Positions 54,712 through 64,000 of a DNA stretch of 64,000 nt are shown in pieces. Location: contig NC_135505.1 in assembly GCF_052857255.1 (NCBI RefSeq), positions 24,286,269 through 24,350,268 on the forward strand, in the 5' to 3' direction. A program made the translations under genes and the position numbers. Within the stretch, counting starts at the first letter, position 1. Each line of letters starts with the position of its first letter. The DNA comes from Amblyomma americanum. Its lineage: Eukaryota > Arthropoda > Arachnida > Ixodida > Ixodidae. The notes below the pieces were generated by a model. The model searched no databases, had not been told where the DNA came from, and saw only the letters and a list, made by a program, of their open reading frames with translations.

Positions 54712-56216
54712 CTACACAAAACGCCAAGGAGGAAGACCTGGCGTGGGCGGCTGTAGAATGAAGTGCGATGAAGCATATGCCCTGAGTGCACACGTTGTGT
54801 GTGTAAGGCTTGACTCTAGGCGGCGAGCATCACACCGTTGCTGCACCAGCTCATCTAGTGTATTCAGCTGTGCATGTTCTTGGAGCGCCACGATCGGGTT
54901 AATGCGAGCAAGGCAAGTGATAACACTCATTGCCTCTCGATTAACAGCTTCAAGACGATCCCATTGAGCCCTCGTAAAATGCTGGAATTGGGCTTGGTAA
55001 ACGAGGCGCGGTTGCACAACCGCCCGCACCAACTGTCGTGCCACATGAGAGCGGGTTCCGCCTGTTTTAGGAACAATCCGTCTAATCAGACCCAAAGCCT
55101 GAATTGCTTGGTTGAATTGCGAGGAAGCCAAACAGTACCTGTTCCTTACTCGTGTATTGTCATGCCGAAGATTTTTACGGTCGAACTTTCTTGAATTGGA
55201 GTTGCGCATAGATGGAGACGAATTGGTGTTGCAGTCAGTTTACGGCGCCCCCAGTGGTTGGCGACTGACACGAACGTACTTTTGCTAACTGAAACCATCA
55301 GACAAATTGAAGAAGCAAAAGTCGACGTAATATCTATGGCTGATTGTAGGCCTGCTGCTTGGGTCATCAGGTCGTTTTGAGTGCCCCACACCCTTATGTC
55401 ATCAGCATACAATAAAAACTTCAGCGAAATCATGTAAGCACCAAGCAAGGGGGATAAAAGCAATAATAAATAATGTTGGCGATAACACCGATCCCTGGAG
55501 AACGCCGCGATGAGGCACAAATGATCCGACGGCCTCACCACCGAGGCGTATGGCAAAGTGTCGGCCTTCAAGGAAGGATTTAACAAAATTGCGCACTCTA
55601 ACGGAGAAATGCAGCATGACAAGCGATTCCAGGATGGCAGCATGACTGATATTATCGTACGCCTTTTCAACGTCCATAACCAGTACAGTACGTACATTGT
55701 GGCCGCGAGTTGAGGCCAGAACTGCTAACCCCAAGACAGCCAATCCATCATCTGTACCTATGGACGTACGAAAGCCAATGTGGGCGGAATGGTAGAAACC
55801 ATGATGCTCAAGCCACCACGACAGTCGTGTGGCAAGCATTTTTTCAGTAAGCTTGTATAATGTTGGCGTAAGCGATATAGGCCGGAAATTTCCGAGGTTT
55901 GTCGGCGGCTTCCCCGGCTTTGGTATGGGGTCACAATAGCCGATTTCCAAGTGTCTGGTACGACGCCTTCTATCCATACCTTGTTAATGGTGGCAAGGAG
56001 TTGAGGCAGTACAGCGGAAGTTAAGTTCTTGTAAACCTCGTACGGAATGGAATCCGGACCGGGCACAGTCTTCCGACGGGCCTCGTCTATTGCTGCAAGC
56101 AACTCAGGCATTGAAAATGGGCTTGCAATTCCTTCGGCGACGGCTGTAGATGGGAGCTTATCGACATATGCTGGAATGGCAGCCAAGGGGGCTCCCATGA
56201 CCCTTGGCGGCAACAC
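54712..56216 (-). pseudogene. I-group LINE ORF2, reverse transcriptase
   Basis: Open pieces in three frames: EARRKTVPGPDSIPYEVYKN (fingers start), LGNFRPISLTPTLYKLTEKM, VRTVLVMDVEKAYDNISHAA (motif A, Asp kept), HRGVLQGSVLSPTLFIIAFI (motif B) and KFLLYADDIRVWGTQNDL (motif C, Y-A-D-D near 55415). Then SVSKSTFVSV and thumb/connection (PRLVYQAQFQHFTRAQWDRL). All catalytic residues are present but the frame is broken at least twice. Confidence 0.87.
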
Positions 56217-56285
56217 ATCATACTAGAGGAAAAACTTCCGCGCTGCCTATCTGGCGAAATCATCCGCAGCTAAGTTAGCTGCGAA

Positions 56286-57416
56286 TCATGCGGTGGCCGC
56301 TGCGTCAGGACAACGGGAACCATGTTCCACTGCACGAAACGTTCGCCAGAGAGCAGCATTCGATGACTGTCGAGAACTGCTCACACCACGCGTGCCACTG
56401 CCGTCTCGAGAGATCGCGTTATATCGAGCCCTGGCAGTAAGGTAATTCAGCCTTGTCCGTGCTTTCGCAGAAGTCGGGTCTCGGAAAGCTTCCATCTCAG
56501 CTTGTCGGCGAGCAGCTAACAGGTTAAGTAGACCTACATCCGGCGCCGGGCGATTCACGTCCGTCCAGGTGACAGCAGTAGCCTTATTCAGCGCAGTTTT
56601 TACGCAGTCTATAAGTAGTGTAGATGATTGCAGAGAGAGATCTTCAACGGTGGTGCGAAACGTGTCCCAATTGACCACAGATCACCTACGGCGTAATCGG
56701 TGGGCCCTTGATGGATGGAGACCGATGATGATAGGATGGCGGTCACTACCCCAGCAGTCTGGCTCCAGGTGCCACGATGGTGTCCTGGGTCGTGACCACC
56801 ACGTAAGGTCCGGAGCATATGTTGGACTGCGAGCATGGCTCACAGTCCGCGTTGCTGAATCTGGATGGTTGATTAAAACAAACAGCGCACCTGCGAATGC
56901 GTCCCGCACACGCCTACCACGGGGACTTCAAATAAGGTATCCCCAGTCTGGATGAGGAGCGTTGAAGTCACCACCGACTAAAACAGGCCACCCTGGGTGC
57001 TGTCGTCGTAGAGTTAATAACCACCCCAGATTAATGCGAGAGGGAGCTCCACCGGCGGGGCTTACATAGTATCACACGACCACAACAGTTGCCTTGGGAA
57101 GCTTCACAGCCACTGCGACTACCTCTTGATATGAGGTGCACCAGTTTTCTAGAGAGAGGCGAACTTGAGGAAAACGCGCATCAACGTACACCGCCGCTTT
57201 TCCCGGAGGGGCAACAGTGTGAACACGACGGTCGTTTATTGAAAGAGACACGTATCCATTAAAGTCCGGAATGGATGGCAAGGCATTGGTCTCCTGCAGT
57301 AGCAGGGCCCACACTTGGAGCTTCTTCACGCGAAGTGGAGATTTGAGATCTCATAGCTTTGTGGAGAGGCCTCTGCAGTTCCATTTGAGCACACCAGAAC
57401 TACATGTACTCGCCAT
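56286..57416 (-). pseudogene. I-group LINE ORF2, AP-endonuclease
   Basis: A likely ORF2 start is ATG at 57416 (MASTCSSGVLKWNCRGL). WNCRGL, LLLQETNALP, VLVGGDFNAPHPDWGY (GDFN Asp kept) and SDRHPIIIGLHPSRA (His replaced by Arg in SDH) follow in order, with stops after SPLRV and VVVV. Residues 56286-56678 form the endonuclease-RT linker. Confidence 0.84.
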
Positions 57417-57666
57417 TTTCGATTAGGCTTCCAAGCGTTGTAATAGAACTGACGTCAGGTTAGATAACTGGTTTACCATAAATCGGAGGAGGGATGTTGT
57501 TGAGTTATCCTGCAGTGATGCAGAAGACTGGCAGAGTCGGCGAAAAACGCACGAGGGCTGGACGTAGCCGAAGGTACTGCAGCATTCATTGGCGTGGAGT
57601 GGGATTCCACTGGTTGCCTACGGCGAGCAAGCAACTCACGGCGTTGCCGTAGCTTAGAGACCTCAG

Positions 57667-58060
57667 CTAAAAGACGTGCAATTTGGTCTTCACTGCTGCC
57701 ATGTCCTCATGCAGAAGTTCTAGTATGATGTGGTTTTGTGTAGCTTGAAGGCGACGGCGATCCTTGCGCACTTTATAACTGTACGACTGTGGGGCAGGGG
57801 CTGCAGGTGGATTTGGCTCAGAAAGCTCCGGCCAGTCGTCTTCATCCCACTGACGAGTCACAAACCTGTTGAATGTCTGTATCGAGGCTCTGTTTTCATT
57901 AAAAGCCACTTGCTTACGGATCCCACGCCGCCGAACCTTCTCAGTTGCTTTCTGTCTTGTTGGGCAAGTTGGAGAGGTGATCTCGTGGTCGTCAGTCTTG
58001 CAAAAGTCCGCACCTGTAAGACTGCATGCCTTGTGGCTGAGCCTCATCTTGCGTTGCAAA
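57667..58060 (-). pseudogene. I-group LINE ORF1, C-terminal half
   Basis: Part of an open frame. Beyond the PLE junction near 58060 the frame reads through PLE sequence by chance. The LINE part reads CSLTGADFCKTDDHEITSPT, then KATEKVRRRGIRKQVAFNEN and a Glu/Pro-rich tail up to MAAVKTKLHVF. The zinc-knuckle region lies at the junction. I assign it as ORF1 by position upstream of ORF2 and by CTDDHE-type cysteine motifs. Confidence 0.65.
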
Positions 58061-58900
58061 AGGGCATGATCGGCGCATGCGGCCAGGTCTGAAACAGCTC
58101 CCGGAAATACGGGGCGCACGTGATTTTCACGGCAAAGAATAAGCTTGCAAGGATTTGTTGTGCTGTGCGAAAGAAGCTCGAACCTGAGAGCAATCGTGCT
58201 GGAGCTGAGTGCTCGATAGCGCACATACAGAAAACCAGGTTCACAGAGTGTAAAACTGGTGTATGAAGTCCCCTCTGGTGTGGGAAGAAGTACGTCGGCC
58301 AGACGGGCCGATGTATTAACGAGCGGTTGGCAGAGCATCGCAGGTCGTTGAAGGGCGCAGCTTCCTCTAATCTCGCCTTGCACTGCAAAAGGTGCAAAGA
58401 TTGTTTTCCACGATTCGACAAGACCAGCGTCTTGTTTAAACACAGGGATCAGGTATGCAGGAAGCTGGTGGAAGCGTACCTGATCAAGAAAGAATCAGAT
58501 GACTGCGTAGCATCACCAACTGCAGGCCTGATTGATAGGGAGATGCCTTTTTGCGCAGTTTTTTAGCGCAGTCAGGCGGTATGGGGTGTTAGCTTGACAG
58601 GAGTGTGCCCCTGAGTTTGCTGTTTGTTTGTTTTGTATCTTGTCTCTGACGATGCGGAGATTGCTTTTAGGTATGTGATCACAGTGGCATTACGTTACAT
58701 GTGCCAAGATAGTGTGTGATAGTGTTTGCGTTTTCAGTTTTTTAGCCTGTCTTTCCGCGGGATGAAGATACATATATAGGCCTCTTTTTCTTGAATAAAA
58801 AATCATTTGATAGTCTGCGCCTGTGTCGTGCCTTTTTGTTCTCTTTCTTTGTTTCTTTGCGCACTTAAAACATGATTCCTTACCAACTCGCCCAGTTTTC
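58060..58900 (+). mobile_element. PLE 3' part inserted in LINE ORF1
   Basis: This 5'-truncated PLE is on the + strand. The linker (HVIFTAKNKLARICCAVRKK near 58120) leads to GIY-YIG at 58280-58560, then a 3' UTR with AATAAAAAATCA near 58793 and the end motif TTACCAACTCGCCCAG (58880-58895). ORF1 sequence resumes on both sides. Confidence 0.83.
58280..58566 (+). pseudogene. PLE GIY-YIG endonuclease
   Basis: WCGKKYVGQTGRCINERLAE then HRRSLKGAASSNLALHCKRC, CKDCFPRFDKTSVLF, QVCRKLVEAYLIKKESDDC (catalytic Glu region, E-A-Y) and IDREMPF with a stop. The endonuclease core residues are all present. The preceding linker is in another frame. Confidence 0.84.
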
Positions 58901-58903
58901 CGT

Positions 58904-59957
58904 TCAGAAACAGCTGTAGCAATAGACAGCACTCTGTTTGTAAGGACGAGGCCGAAGAATACACCCGTAGTAGTAAAGTCGTTCTGGGAGAGTTGGTGGG
59001 CCCCGTAGTGTGACGATGCACGAGTGCCCCTTTCTCATATACCGCGCTTGGATGACACGGTGGGTTGGACAGTACAGCTCACTCCGGAGGGTCGTTCGGT
59101 CTTCGGCAACGTCGACGTTGTAAACAACACAGCTTTGTAGGTCCGAACCTTCTACTAGGTACACCTGGACCGGCACCGAGATCTCACTTGTAATCGATAC
59201 GCCCTTGAGCGTTTGCAGACGCTCGACAGCAGCCAAAGTCGGGAGCCACACAGCGATGGTATTAGTTTTTTTTTCTAGACGTGAAGCCACGAAAACTTTT
59301 GGTCCCAAGACACGCGTCCAGGTTCGCCTGAAGAATCCTGTTTGGAATGTCTGTCAGGCTTTTGGCTGCCAGAGGTTTAATGGCCACATTATACGATACC
59401 GATCCCGCTGTCGGCACAGCTACCTGGTTGGCATACGCTGGGCAGGAAAGCTTGCCTTGTGAGCTGCAGTTGGCAGAAGACGAATCCCGTGTAGCGTCCC
59501 CTGATAGGCGTTTTAAGAACTGCGGGAAGCCGGTGGCACGGATAGAGATGCTGAGGACAGATCCATTGGAGAACTCTCCTCCTCACGCTGCACGGTTTGA
59601 AGCCCCATCCAGCAGTGGAGGCTTGGCAGCCATTGCCGAGTTGCGCCCAGAGGGCAGATCGCTCACGGGGTGAGGTGCATTTGGAGAAGGCGGGATGTGC
59701 GCGGCAGCTGATGGACCGGGAACAGGGACCGACGCCGGCGAAACCACCTCTGCCAGCGCGTCACCGGTGGCTCTAGGCCTAGCCTCGGAGCCCAGTCCAG
59801 CTGCCGTGATGACTGAAGGACATTTTCTTACTGCCACCCAGTCAGACGGCGCATAAGCCTCGGGAGCTTCCTCAGATGGTGCGAAGTCAGTTCTCTTGAT
59901 ATAAGGAACGTATTTACGCGGATGGCGAGATTTTTCACTGGAGCGATGTGCAGCCAC
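58904..59957 (-). pseudogene. I-group LINE ORF1, N-terminal half
   Basis: Frames 59583-59957 (MAAHRSSEKSRHPRKYVPYI, Pro/Ala-rich) and 58904-59308 (VWLPTLAAVERLQTLKGVSI, RGPPTLPERLYYYGCILRPR, SAVYCYSCF). The last is the first half of a CCHC knuckle (C-Y-S-C-F) cut by the PLE. The RRM-like fold before the knuckle is usual for LINE Gag. A frame change lies near 59310. Confidence 0.72.
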
Positions 59958-59979
59958 CTTAGCAGGGACACTTCGTCTT

Positions 59980-61760
59980 CAAATGTTGAGACTGTTCTTC
60001 GTCATCTCAGCTCACAGTCAACAATGCACTCATTTATCAAAAATTGCGTACTCCTCACCGATTGTTCACGGTCTGTCGCCAACCTCAGAGATACGCCTGC
60101 AAAGACTGTTAGCTAGGTGTCTCCGTGTGTGTTTGGGAGCTCTTCTAGCGACTTCCAGCGCTCTGGCGATTGCTGAAGCATGGCAGCCTCCGGTTGAAGT
60201 GTTACGAACAGAGGCCCGCAGGCACATTTTCCCCGTCATAACCCAGCCTGAAAGGCACCCATTAGCTTCGGCGTTTCATGAACGGGATGGAAGTCATATC
60301 AAGTCTATAAACACCACCGCCAGCTTCTGCCAAGATATGGAACCTGGAAAGAAGGCACAGATAATCCCTATGGCTTTTAGTTGCCCCTACAATACAGTTG
60401 TGTGTCGAAGGAATAATTAGGAAGAGTGAGATGATGATATTCGCTGCTCAGCAGTTAGCAATTTATCAGATACACACGCAGTATCCCGGTTACGTTCATA
60501 TGTATACTAATGGGTACAGTCTTCAGAATTCTTCAGCGTCCGCATTTGTGCGACACAGCTTGACACAGCGCAACGGAACGAGGAGAAGAAGAAACATGAA
60601 ACACAGGACGGGCGCTGACTACCAAATCTTTATTGTGTTAAAAAAACCCGCGCAATTATGCCATTCACCTGGACCACGTGATACACTGTCAGCCAGTGGA
60701 CATTACGAAGAAACGCCTCACACGATGCCCATCATTAGAGAGCTATCGTTGTCTAAGGCCTGCAGCTGGTTCATGCACGCTTTAATCTGTGCTCCGTTTA
60801 TCATTATATTAGTAATGCTATTGCATGTTAGTGCTTGCACGTGTCATGAGTGCTTTTTTACTGTGTAATGATCGCCAGCGTGTGAGGCGTTTCTTCGCAA
60901 TGTCCGCTAGCTGACAGTGTATCACATGGTGCGGGTGATTGGCATAAACTGTGCTGGTTTTTTTTTTTTGAGGCAATAAAGAGTTGGTAGTTAGCGCCCT
61001 TCCTGTGTTTCGTGTTCATTCTTCTCGTCCTCGTTCCATTGCGCTGTGTCAAACTGTGTCGTAGAAAGTATGAACTAACTAGCCCACATCAGAATCCTCT
61101 TAGACCGGTTTTGCGATTCCGCACCTGAATGAGCGACGGGCATGTAAATTGGCTCATGCGACAGCATCAACGACTGCTGAGATTTACGCTATTTATTTGG
61201 CTCGCCAGTTCATCTCATGGGTGCGAGACCCGCGTATGTGGGAATTTTCCAAGGCTACCAAAAAGAAAGAATTTTCCAAGGCTACCAAAAAGAAGCCTAT
61301 TATAGTTTTCCACTGCATACCCGGATATTGCTTTTTTCTAGGAAACACCGAAGTGGATGCACCGGCTAAGCAAGCACACTCAAATGCCCTCACTTCTGGC
61401 CTTCCATTATCGAGACACGCATTGCGCAGTTTCTTAAATACCATGTGTAATGAAATGAATGAAAAGGTGTGGTTTGAGCCGAAGCATACAGGTTGTGATC
61501 TACATTTCATCGATCCGTTGGTGCGGCTTCATTTCATTATCTATCAGCAGAAGTTTAAAAACACTCCTTCACCACTGGCGTTTAGGAACGCCTCACGCGA
61601 AGCACTTTCTTCATAGAATTGGCCGCTCAGACAGCCCACGGCTTGCGTGTGGCCAAGAAAATGAGGATGTGGCTCACCTATTAATGGACTGCCGAGTGCA
61701 CGACAACATCTAGTCTCGATTGAAGAGTGACTTGAGCGCTCTTGACAAAATACCCCTAAG
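59980..61760 (+). pseudogene. I-group LINE ORF2 (+ strand), post-RT to C-terminus, split by hairpin 5
   Basis: RT-RNase H linker: LQRLLARCLRVCLGALLATS, AIAEAWQPPVEVLRTEARRH. RNase H: HMYTNGYSLQNSSASAFV (first Asp replaced by Asn), then, after the hairpin, AIPHLNERRACKLAHATAST and TAEIYAIYLA (Glu), PIIVFHCIPGYCFFLGNTEV (final motif) and CGQENEDVAHLLMDC (C-terminal Cys/His motif near 61660). A 27 bp tandem duplication is at 61242-61295. Confidence 0.82.
60551..61086. mobile_element. Foldback hairpin 5, PLE-type, inserted in LINE RNase H
   Basis: Arms of about 190 bp at 60551-60738 and 60866-61061 are reverse complements (CGACACAG, GACACAGCGCAA, GAAACACAGGA, CACTGTCAGC, GAAGAAACGCCTCACACG in both). 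A spacer of about 125 bp separates them. Each arm has an outward-facing AATAAA-type signal (TCTTTATTG at left, CAATAAAGAG at right). Only the right side carries AACTAACTAGCCCA (61073-61086). The LINE reading stops at one side and resumes at the other. A clean TSD was not found. Confidence 0.87.
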
Positions 61761-62236
61761 TCTACATTAGCTCTCAGACCCGTGAACTGCAAACGCGAGC
61801 ACTCGTGGCGGTGATATCTTTCCTTGAGGACAGTGACATCCTTAGGAAATACTAGTTTAGTAGAACTGGAGTCAATGCTAGAGCTCTTACCCTTGTGTGC
61901 GTGACTGCTTCAATACCTTTGTTATTTGCTTTTGCTGTGCTTGCTGCAAACAAAATTATTTTTGTTTTTTGTGTGTTTCGTGAATAAGTGCGCCGATGGC
62001 GTTCTTATTTACTTTTGCTGTGTGTACTGCAAATAAGTTTATTTTTTTGTTTGATTGATGTCTCTTATGTATACTATAAATGCGTAAAGTTCTTTTAACT
62101 TTCACAGCGCTTATGTTTGCCCATTAATGTTACTTCACCAAACTTGTATTTTGATTTATATGTTTTGCACTGCTTGTGTTTGCGTTATGTTATGTCGAAC
62201 TGCACATCGTCGCACAAACTGGTTGCTACAAATTAG
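61760..62236. other. Non-coding, probably 3' UTR of the preceding LINE
   Basis: TTGCTTTTGCTGTGCTTGCTGC near 61926 and TTACTTTTGCTGTGTGTACTGC near 62008 form a rough direct repeat of about 85 bp period. No coding feature. Confidence 0.4.
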
Positions 62237-62467
62237 TGAAAAGGAGTAGCCGGAGCCGCTATCCAGCACCAACCTCTCCTTTATTGTCCGTGTAAATAAA
62301 AAAAAGAGCTCGGAGCGGCGGGCTTCTTGGTGGCGCGAAGGCATGAATGTCAACTCCTCAGGTCTGATTTAAGTTTCTTCTCCTCGAGGAGACACGCGCT
62401 CGAGGTCAGGGCAGAGCAAAGACGAGGAGTGCACTGTGTCCTTGGCCCCAGTGTAAAATAAGCGTCA
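62237..62467 (-). mobile_element. Candidate LTR region of a Gypsy element
   Basis: It lies just downstream (on the - strand) of a Gypsy integrase end. It has an AATAAAGGAGAGG signal near 62280 on the - strand and possible TG...CA ends, but no polypurine tract next to it, so limits are doubtful. Confidence 0.35.
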
Positions 62468-62519
62468 TACCGATGCTTAAAGAGCGAGCCTTAAAAATAG
62501 CAATAAGGGGAGTAGTTGG

Positions 62520-63135
62520 GCGCACAAAAAAGGCCAAACTCTACCGATCATAACAAAGTTTGAGGCGGACTACATGGACAGCCTTAGGGAGCACGAATCG
62601 TCGAGACTTTTGAAAGCCATCAGGAACGACTTCGCAGTTAGGTCCCGAACTGTACTTATCACTCTGTAAGTCTATAGTAAAGACACAGCAGTTTTCGCTG
62701 AGCCCTCGTCGGTGAATGGGAAACCAGACCCAGACACGGTATCCAGCTGTGTACCGAGCATCACTGCGTTGGAGATTTGAGCGTTGAGCACCCCGGCGTT
62801 GCTGGATCTGAACCCGCACCCTGACCAGCTGACGGGCCTCTTCGCCGAGGTGCTTAAAGGCGAGAACATCAGGATGCCGGCTGCCGTGGTCCAGATGGGA
62901 TTAGATGGCGAAGAATGGGGTGACACGAAGAATATTGCATATTCGCGGGCAGTGCCATTAGGAATAGATGAGGTTCCCGCGTATCGTATGAGGTAGTCCG
63001 CAGCAACGACAACCCGCTTGTTACCCGAGTTCCAAAGTGGGAATTGTTCTGGCATGTCCATGCCAATTTTCTGGACGGGCCACGGTGGTGTTTTTTTTTT
63101 TTTGTCTTCAAGAACCCAGTTGGTTTTGTTGGCGG
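62520..63135 (-). pseudogene. Gypsy integrase remnant (internal deletion)
   Basis: GMDMPEQFPLWNSGNKRVVV and AADYLIRYAGTSSIPNGTAR (core start, Asp kept) pass, after a deletion, to GEEARQLVRVRIQQRRGAQR, then GYRVWVWFPIHRRGLSEN and YSSGPNCEVVPDG, the C-terminal linker and GPY/F-like module. The second and third catalytic residues are gone. Confidence 0.83.
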
Positions 63136-63149
63136 CATCTTTCGACGCT

Positions 63150-63530
63150 TGCGACGATGTTTCAGTGGTGACTGAGTCTGGAGAACAGGAAGACAGCTAG
63201 AATGCCTTCCAAATGAAACTCTTTATCTGGGCTCATTTGAGCCCGCCAAGAACCCCATGACAAGGCGGCGGCGTAGCAACAGGCGTGCTCGGCGGTCGTC
63301 GAACAGAATACCCGCCGCTCTCGGCCATGTTCAATTTAAACCTGATAGCGAACTTTCGAGCTACGGTGTACAAAATAGCCTCAACAGTCTGGAACAACTT
63401 AGAATCGCTTCCGCTTGGATGGAAACATCGAGATAAACCTCTTCCCATCTTGCATCACAATCAAAGCAATAAAGCCGCGTGCCGGCACTTTGAATAATGG
63501 ACAAACTGTACAAAGGTTTACGGCATTACT
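63150..63530 (-). mobile_element. Probable 3' LTR of the Gypsy element at the right edge
   Basis: On the - strand GAGAAGGGAG near 63540 is a polypurine tract, followed by TGCCGTAAACC and about 370 bp with AAAGCCGGCACGCGGC- and AAATTGAACATGG-type sequence, and an end near TCAGTCACCACTGAAACA. Another Gypsy integrase starts right after it, so two elements abut. Confidence 0.5.
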
Positions 63531-63639
63531 CCCTTCTCAAAGAAGCATCGATGGGATGCTTGAAAACAAATAAGGTGACCAGAAACAAATAAAACGGACT
63601 GTTCACAACAAACACCAAGACTGCAAACACAGCGTCCTT

Positions 63640-64000
63640 TAGCGCGCATAATAGGGCTTCAGACGTACGACATGTAAACTTCTGGTCGTACGCGGCGTCG
63701 CTGGAATGCAGTCATTTCCGCAAGGACGTCTTCATAGCCCAGTTCATCTAGCCGACGAAGAACCTTGTACAGGCCGAAAAAGCAGAACAACTGTTTTTCA
63801 CTCCCTCCGCGGCGGCAAATGGGCGTCCAAACCCAGACTCGGTCTCCTGGCTTGTATTCAGCGTTGCGTCTTCGTTGGTTGTGGGATATGGCCTCGGTCC
63901 GCTGCTGGTTTTTGATCCGTAATCGAGAAGTCTTCGGGGTTCTGCGCGCTGAGGGTAGGCGGCGACGTTGACGTTATCTTCGGTAACGTTGGACAGCACG
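63640..64000 (-). pseudogene. Gypsy integrase C-terminus, runs off the right edge
   Basis: The - strand reads LRIKNQQRTEAISHNQRRR, then AEYKPGDRVWVWTPICRRGG, FFGLYKVLRRLDELGYEDVL (GPY/F-type module, P changed to L) and RRRVRPEVYMSYV with a stop near 63665. The frame is continuous over about 100 codons. Confidence 0.83.

Larger units (their letters stand above)
53714..59960 (-). mobile_element. I-group LINE (- strand), about 6.2 kb, split by a PLE
   Basis: The left end is a poly-A tail (T-run 53714-53729 on +) with AATAAA at 53739-53744. On the - strand ORF1 runs about 59957-57700 with zinc-knuckle remains, then ORF2 about 57416-53750 with endonuclease, RT, RNase H and a terminal Cys/His motif. 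A + strand PLE (about 58060-58900) cuts ORF1. Frameshifts are frequent. The 5' UTR limit near 59960 is uncertain. Confidence 0.85.

Noticed and set aside
6645..58900. Hammerhead ribozyme motifs in PLE terminal regions
   Set aside because: PLEs in other animals can carry them, but I could not find the paired CTGATGA and GAAA cores in a plausible arrangement by eye. A covariance-model search would decide.
1..64000. CRISPR arrays, operons, ribosome-binding sites or bacterial genes
   Set aside because: No spaced direct repeats or prokaryotic gene layout; spliced exons and retroelements show a eukaryotic nuclear context.

Overview
The window looks like nuclear DNA of a hard tick (Ixodidae). The reasons are a spliced mitochondrial-clan cytochrome P450 gene, tRNA-derived SINEs of the tick 'Ruka' kind, and a very dense load of RTE, I-group and CR1-group LINEs, Penelope-like elements (PLEs) and Gypsy LTR elements. 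Nothing prokaryotic is visible. Species cannot be fixed from the sequence alone. Almost every coding trace is a transposon remnant; one host gene is clear and one more is possible.

Region 1 (1-12.8 kb). The last four exons of a P450 gene lie on the + strand at 1395-1564, 6273-6351, 11408-11638 and 12598-12717. Phases agree at every junction. They run from the I-helix through ExxR, PERW and the heme-Cys loop to the stop, with AATAAA at 12788. Upstream exons lie off the left edge. The introns hold a Gypsy end, an RTE 3' end, a roughly 490 bp CATA microsatellite, a SINE piece, a degenerate PLE with inverted terminal repeats, and three foldback hairpins.

Region 2 (13-21.4 kb). A degenerate RTE LINE is split by a 5.16 kb I-group LINE flanked by a 14 bp target-site duplication (TSD). 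The insert keeps a CCHC ORF1 and a decayed endonuclease-RT-RNase H ORF2.

Region 3 (21.4-38 kb). This is a mosaic of LINE remnants and PLEs. A + strand PLE sits inside a - strand PLE with a 10 bp TSD. Two PLE 3' ends lie head to head. A foldback hairpin sits in a CR1-group LINE with a 13 bp imperfect TSD. A possible small secreted-peptide gene is at 33.9-34.5 kb.

Region 4 (38-50.8 kb). A 595 bp I-group 3' fragment has a 12 bp TSD. A CR1-group LINE sits inside another RTE copy. There are Gypsy remnants, a PLE with an open frame of 347 codons, and a SINE inside a LINE.

Region 5 (50.8-64 kb). A Gypsy pol remnant with a short 3' LTR is followed by a long antisense I-group LINE whose ORF1 is split by a PLE, then a sense LINE fragment split by a large foldback hairpin, and finally two adjoining antisense Gypsy ends.

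The most striking pattern is that five hairpins plus the 6.6-8.8 kb PLE share one layout. Two outward-facing copies of a PLE-like 3' end form inverted arms. Only one side carries the end motif TGGGCTAGTTGGT or a variant. They look like PLEs reduced to, or copied as, inverted 3'-end dimers. Element limits are estimates unless a TSD is given.
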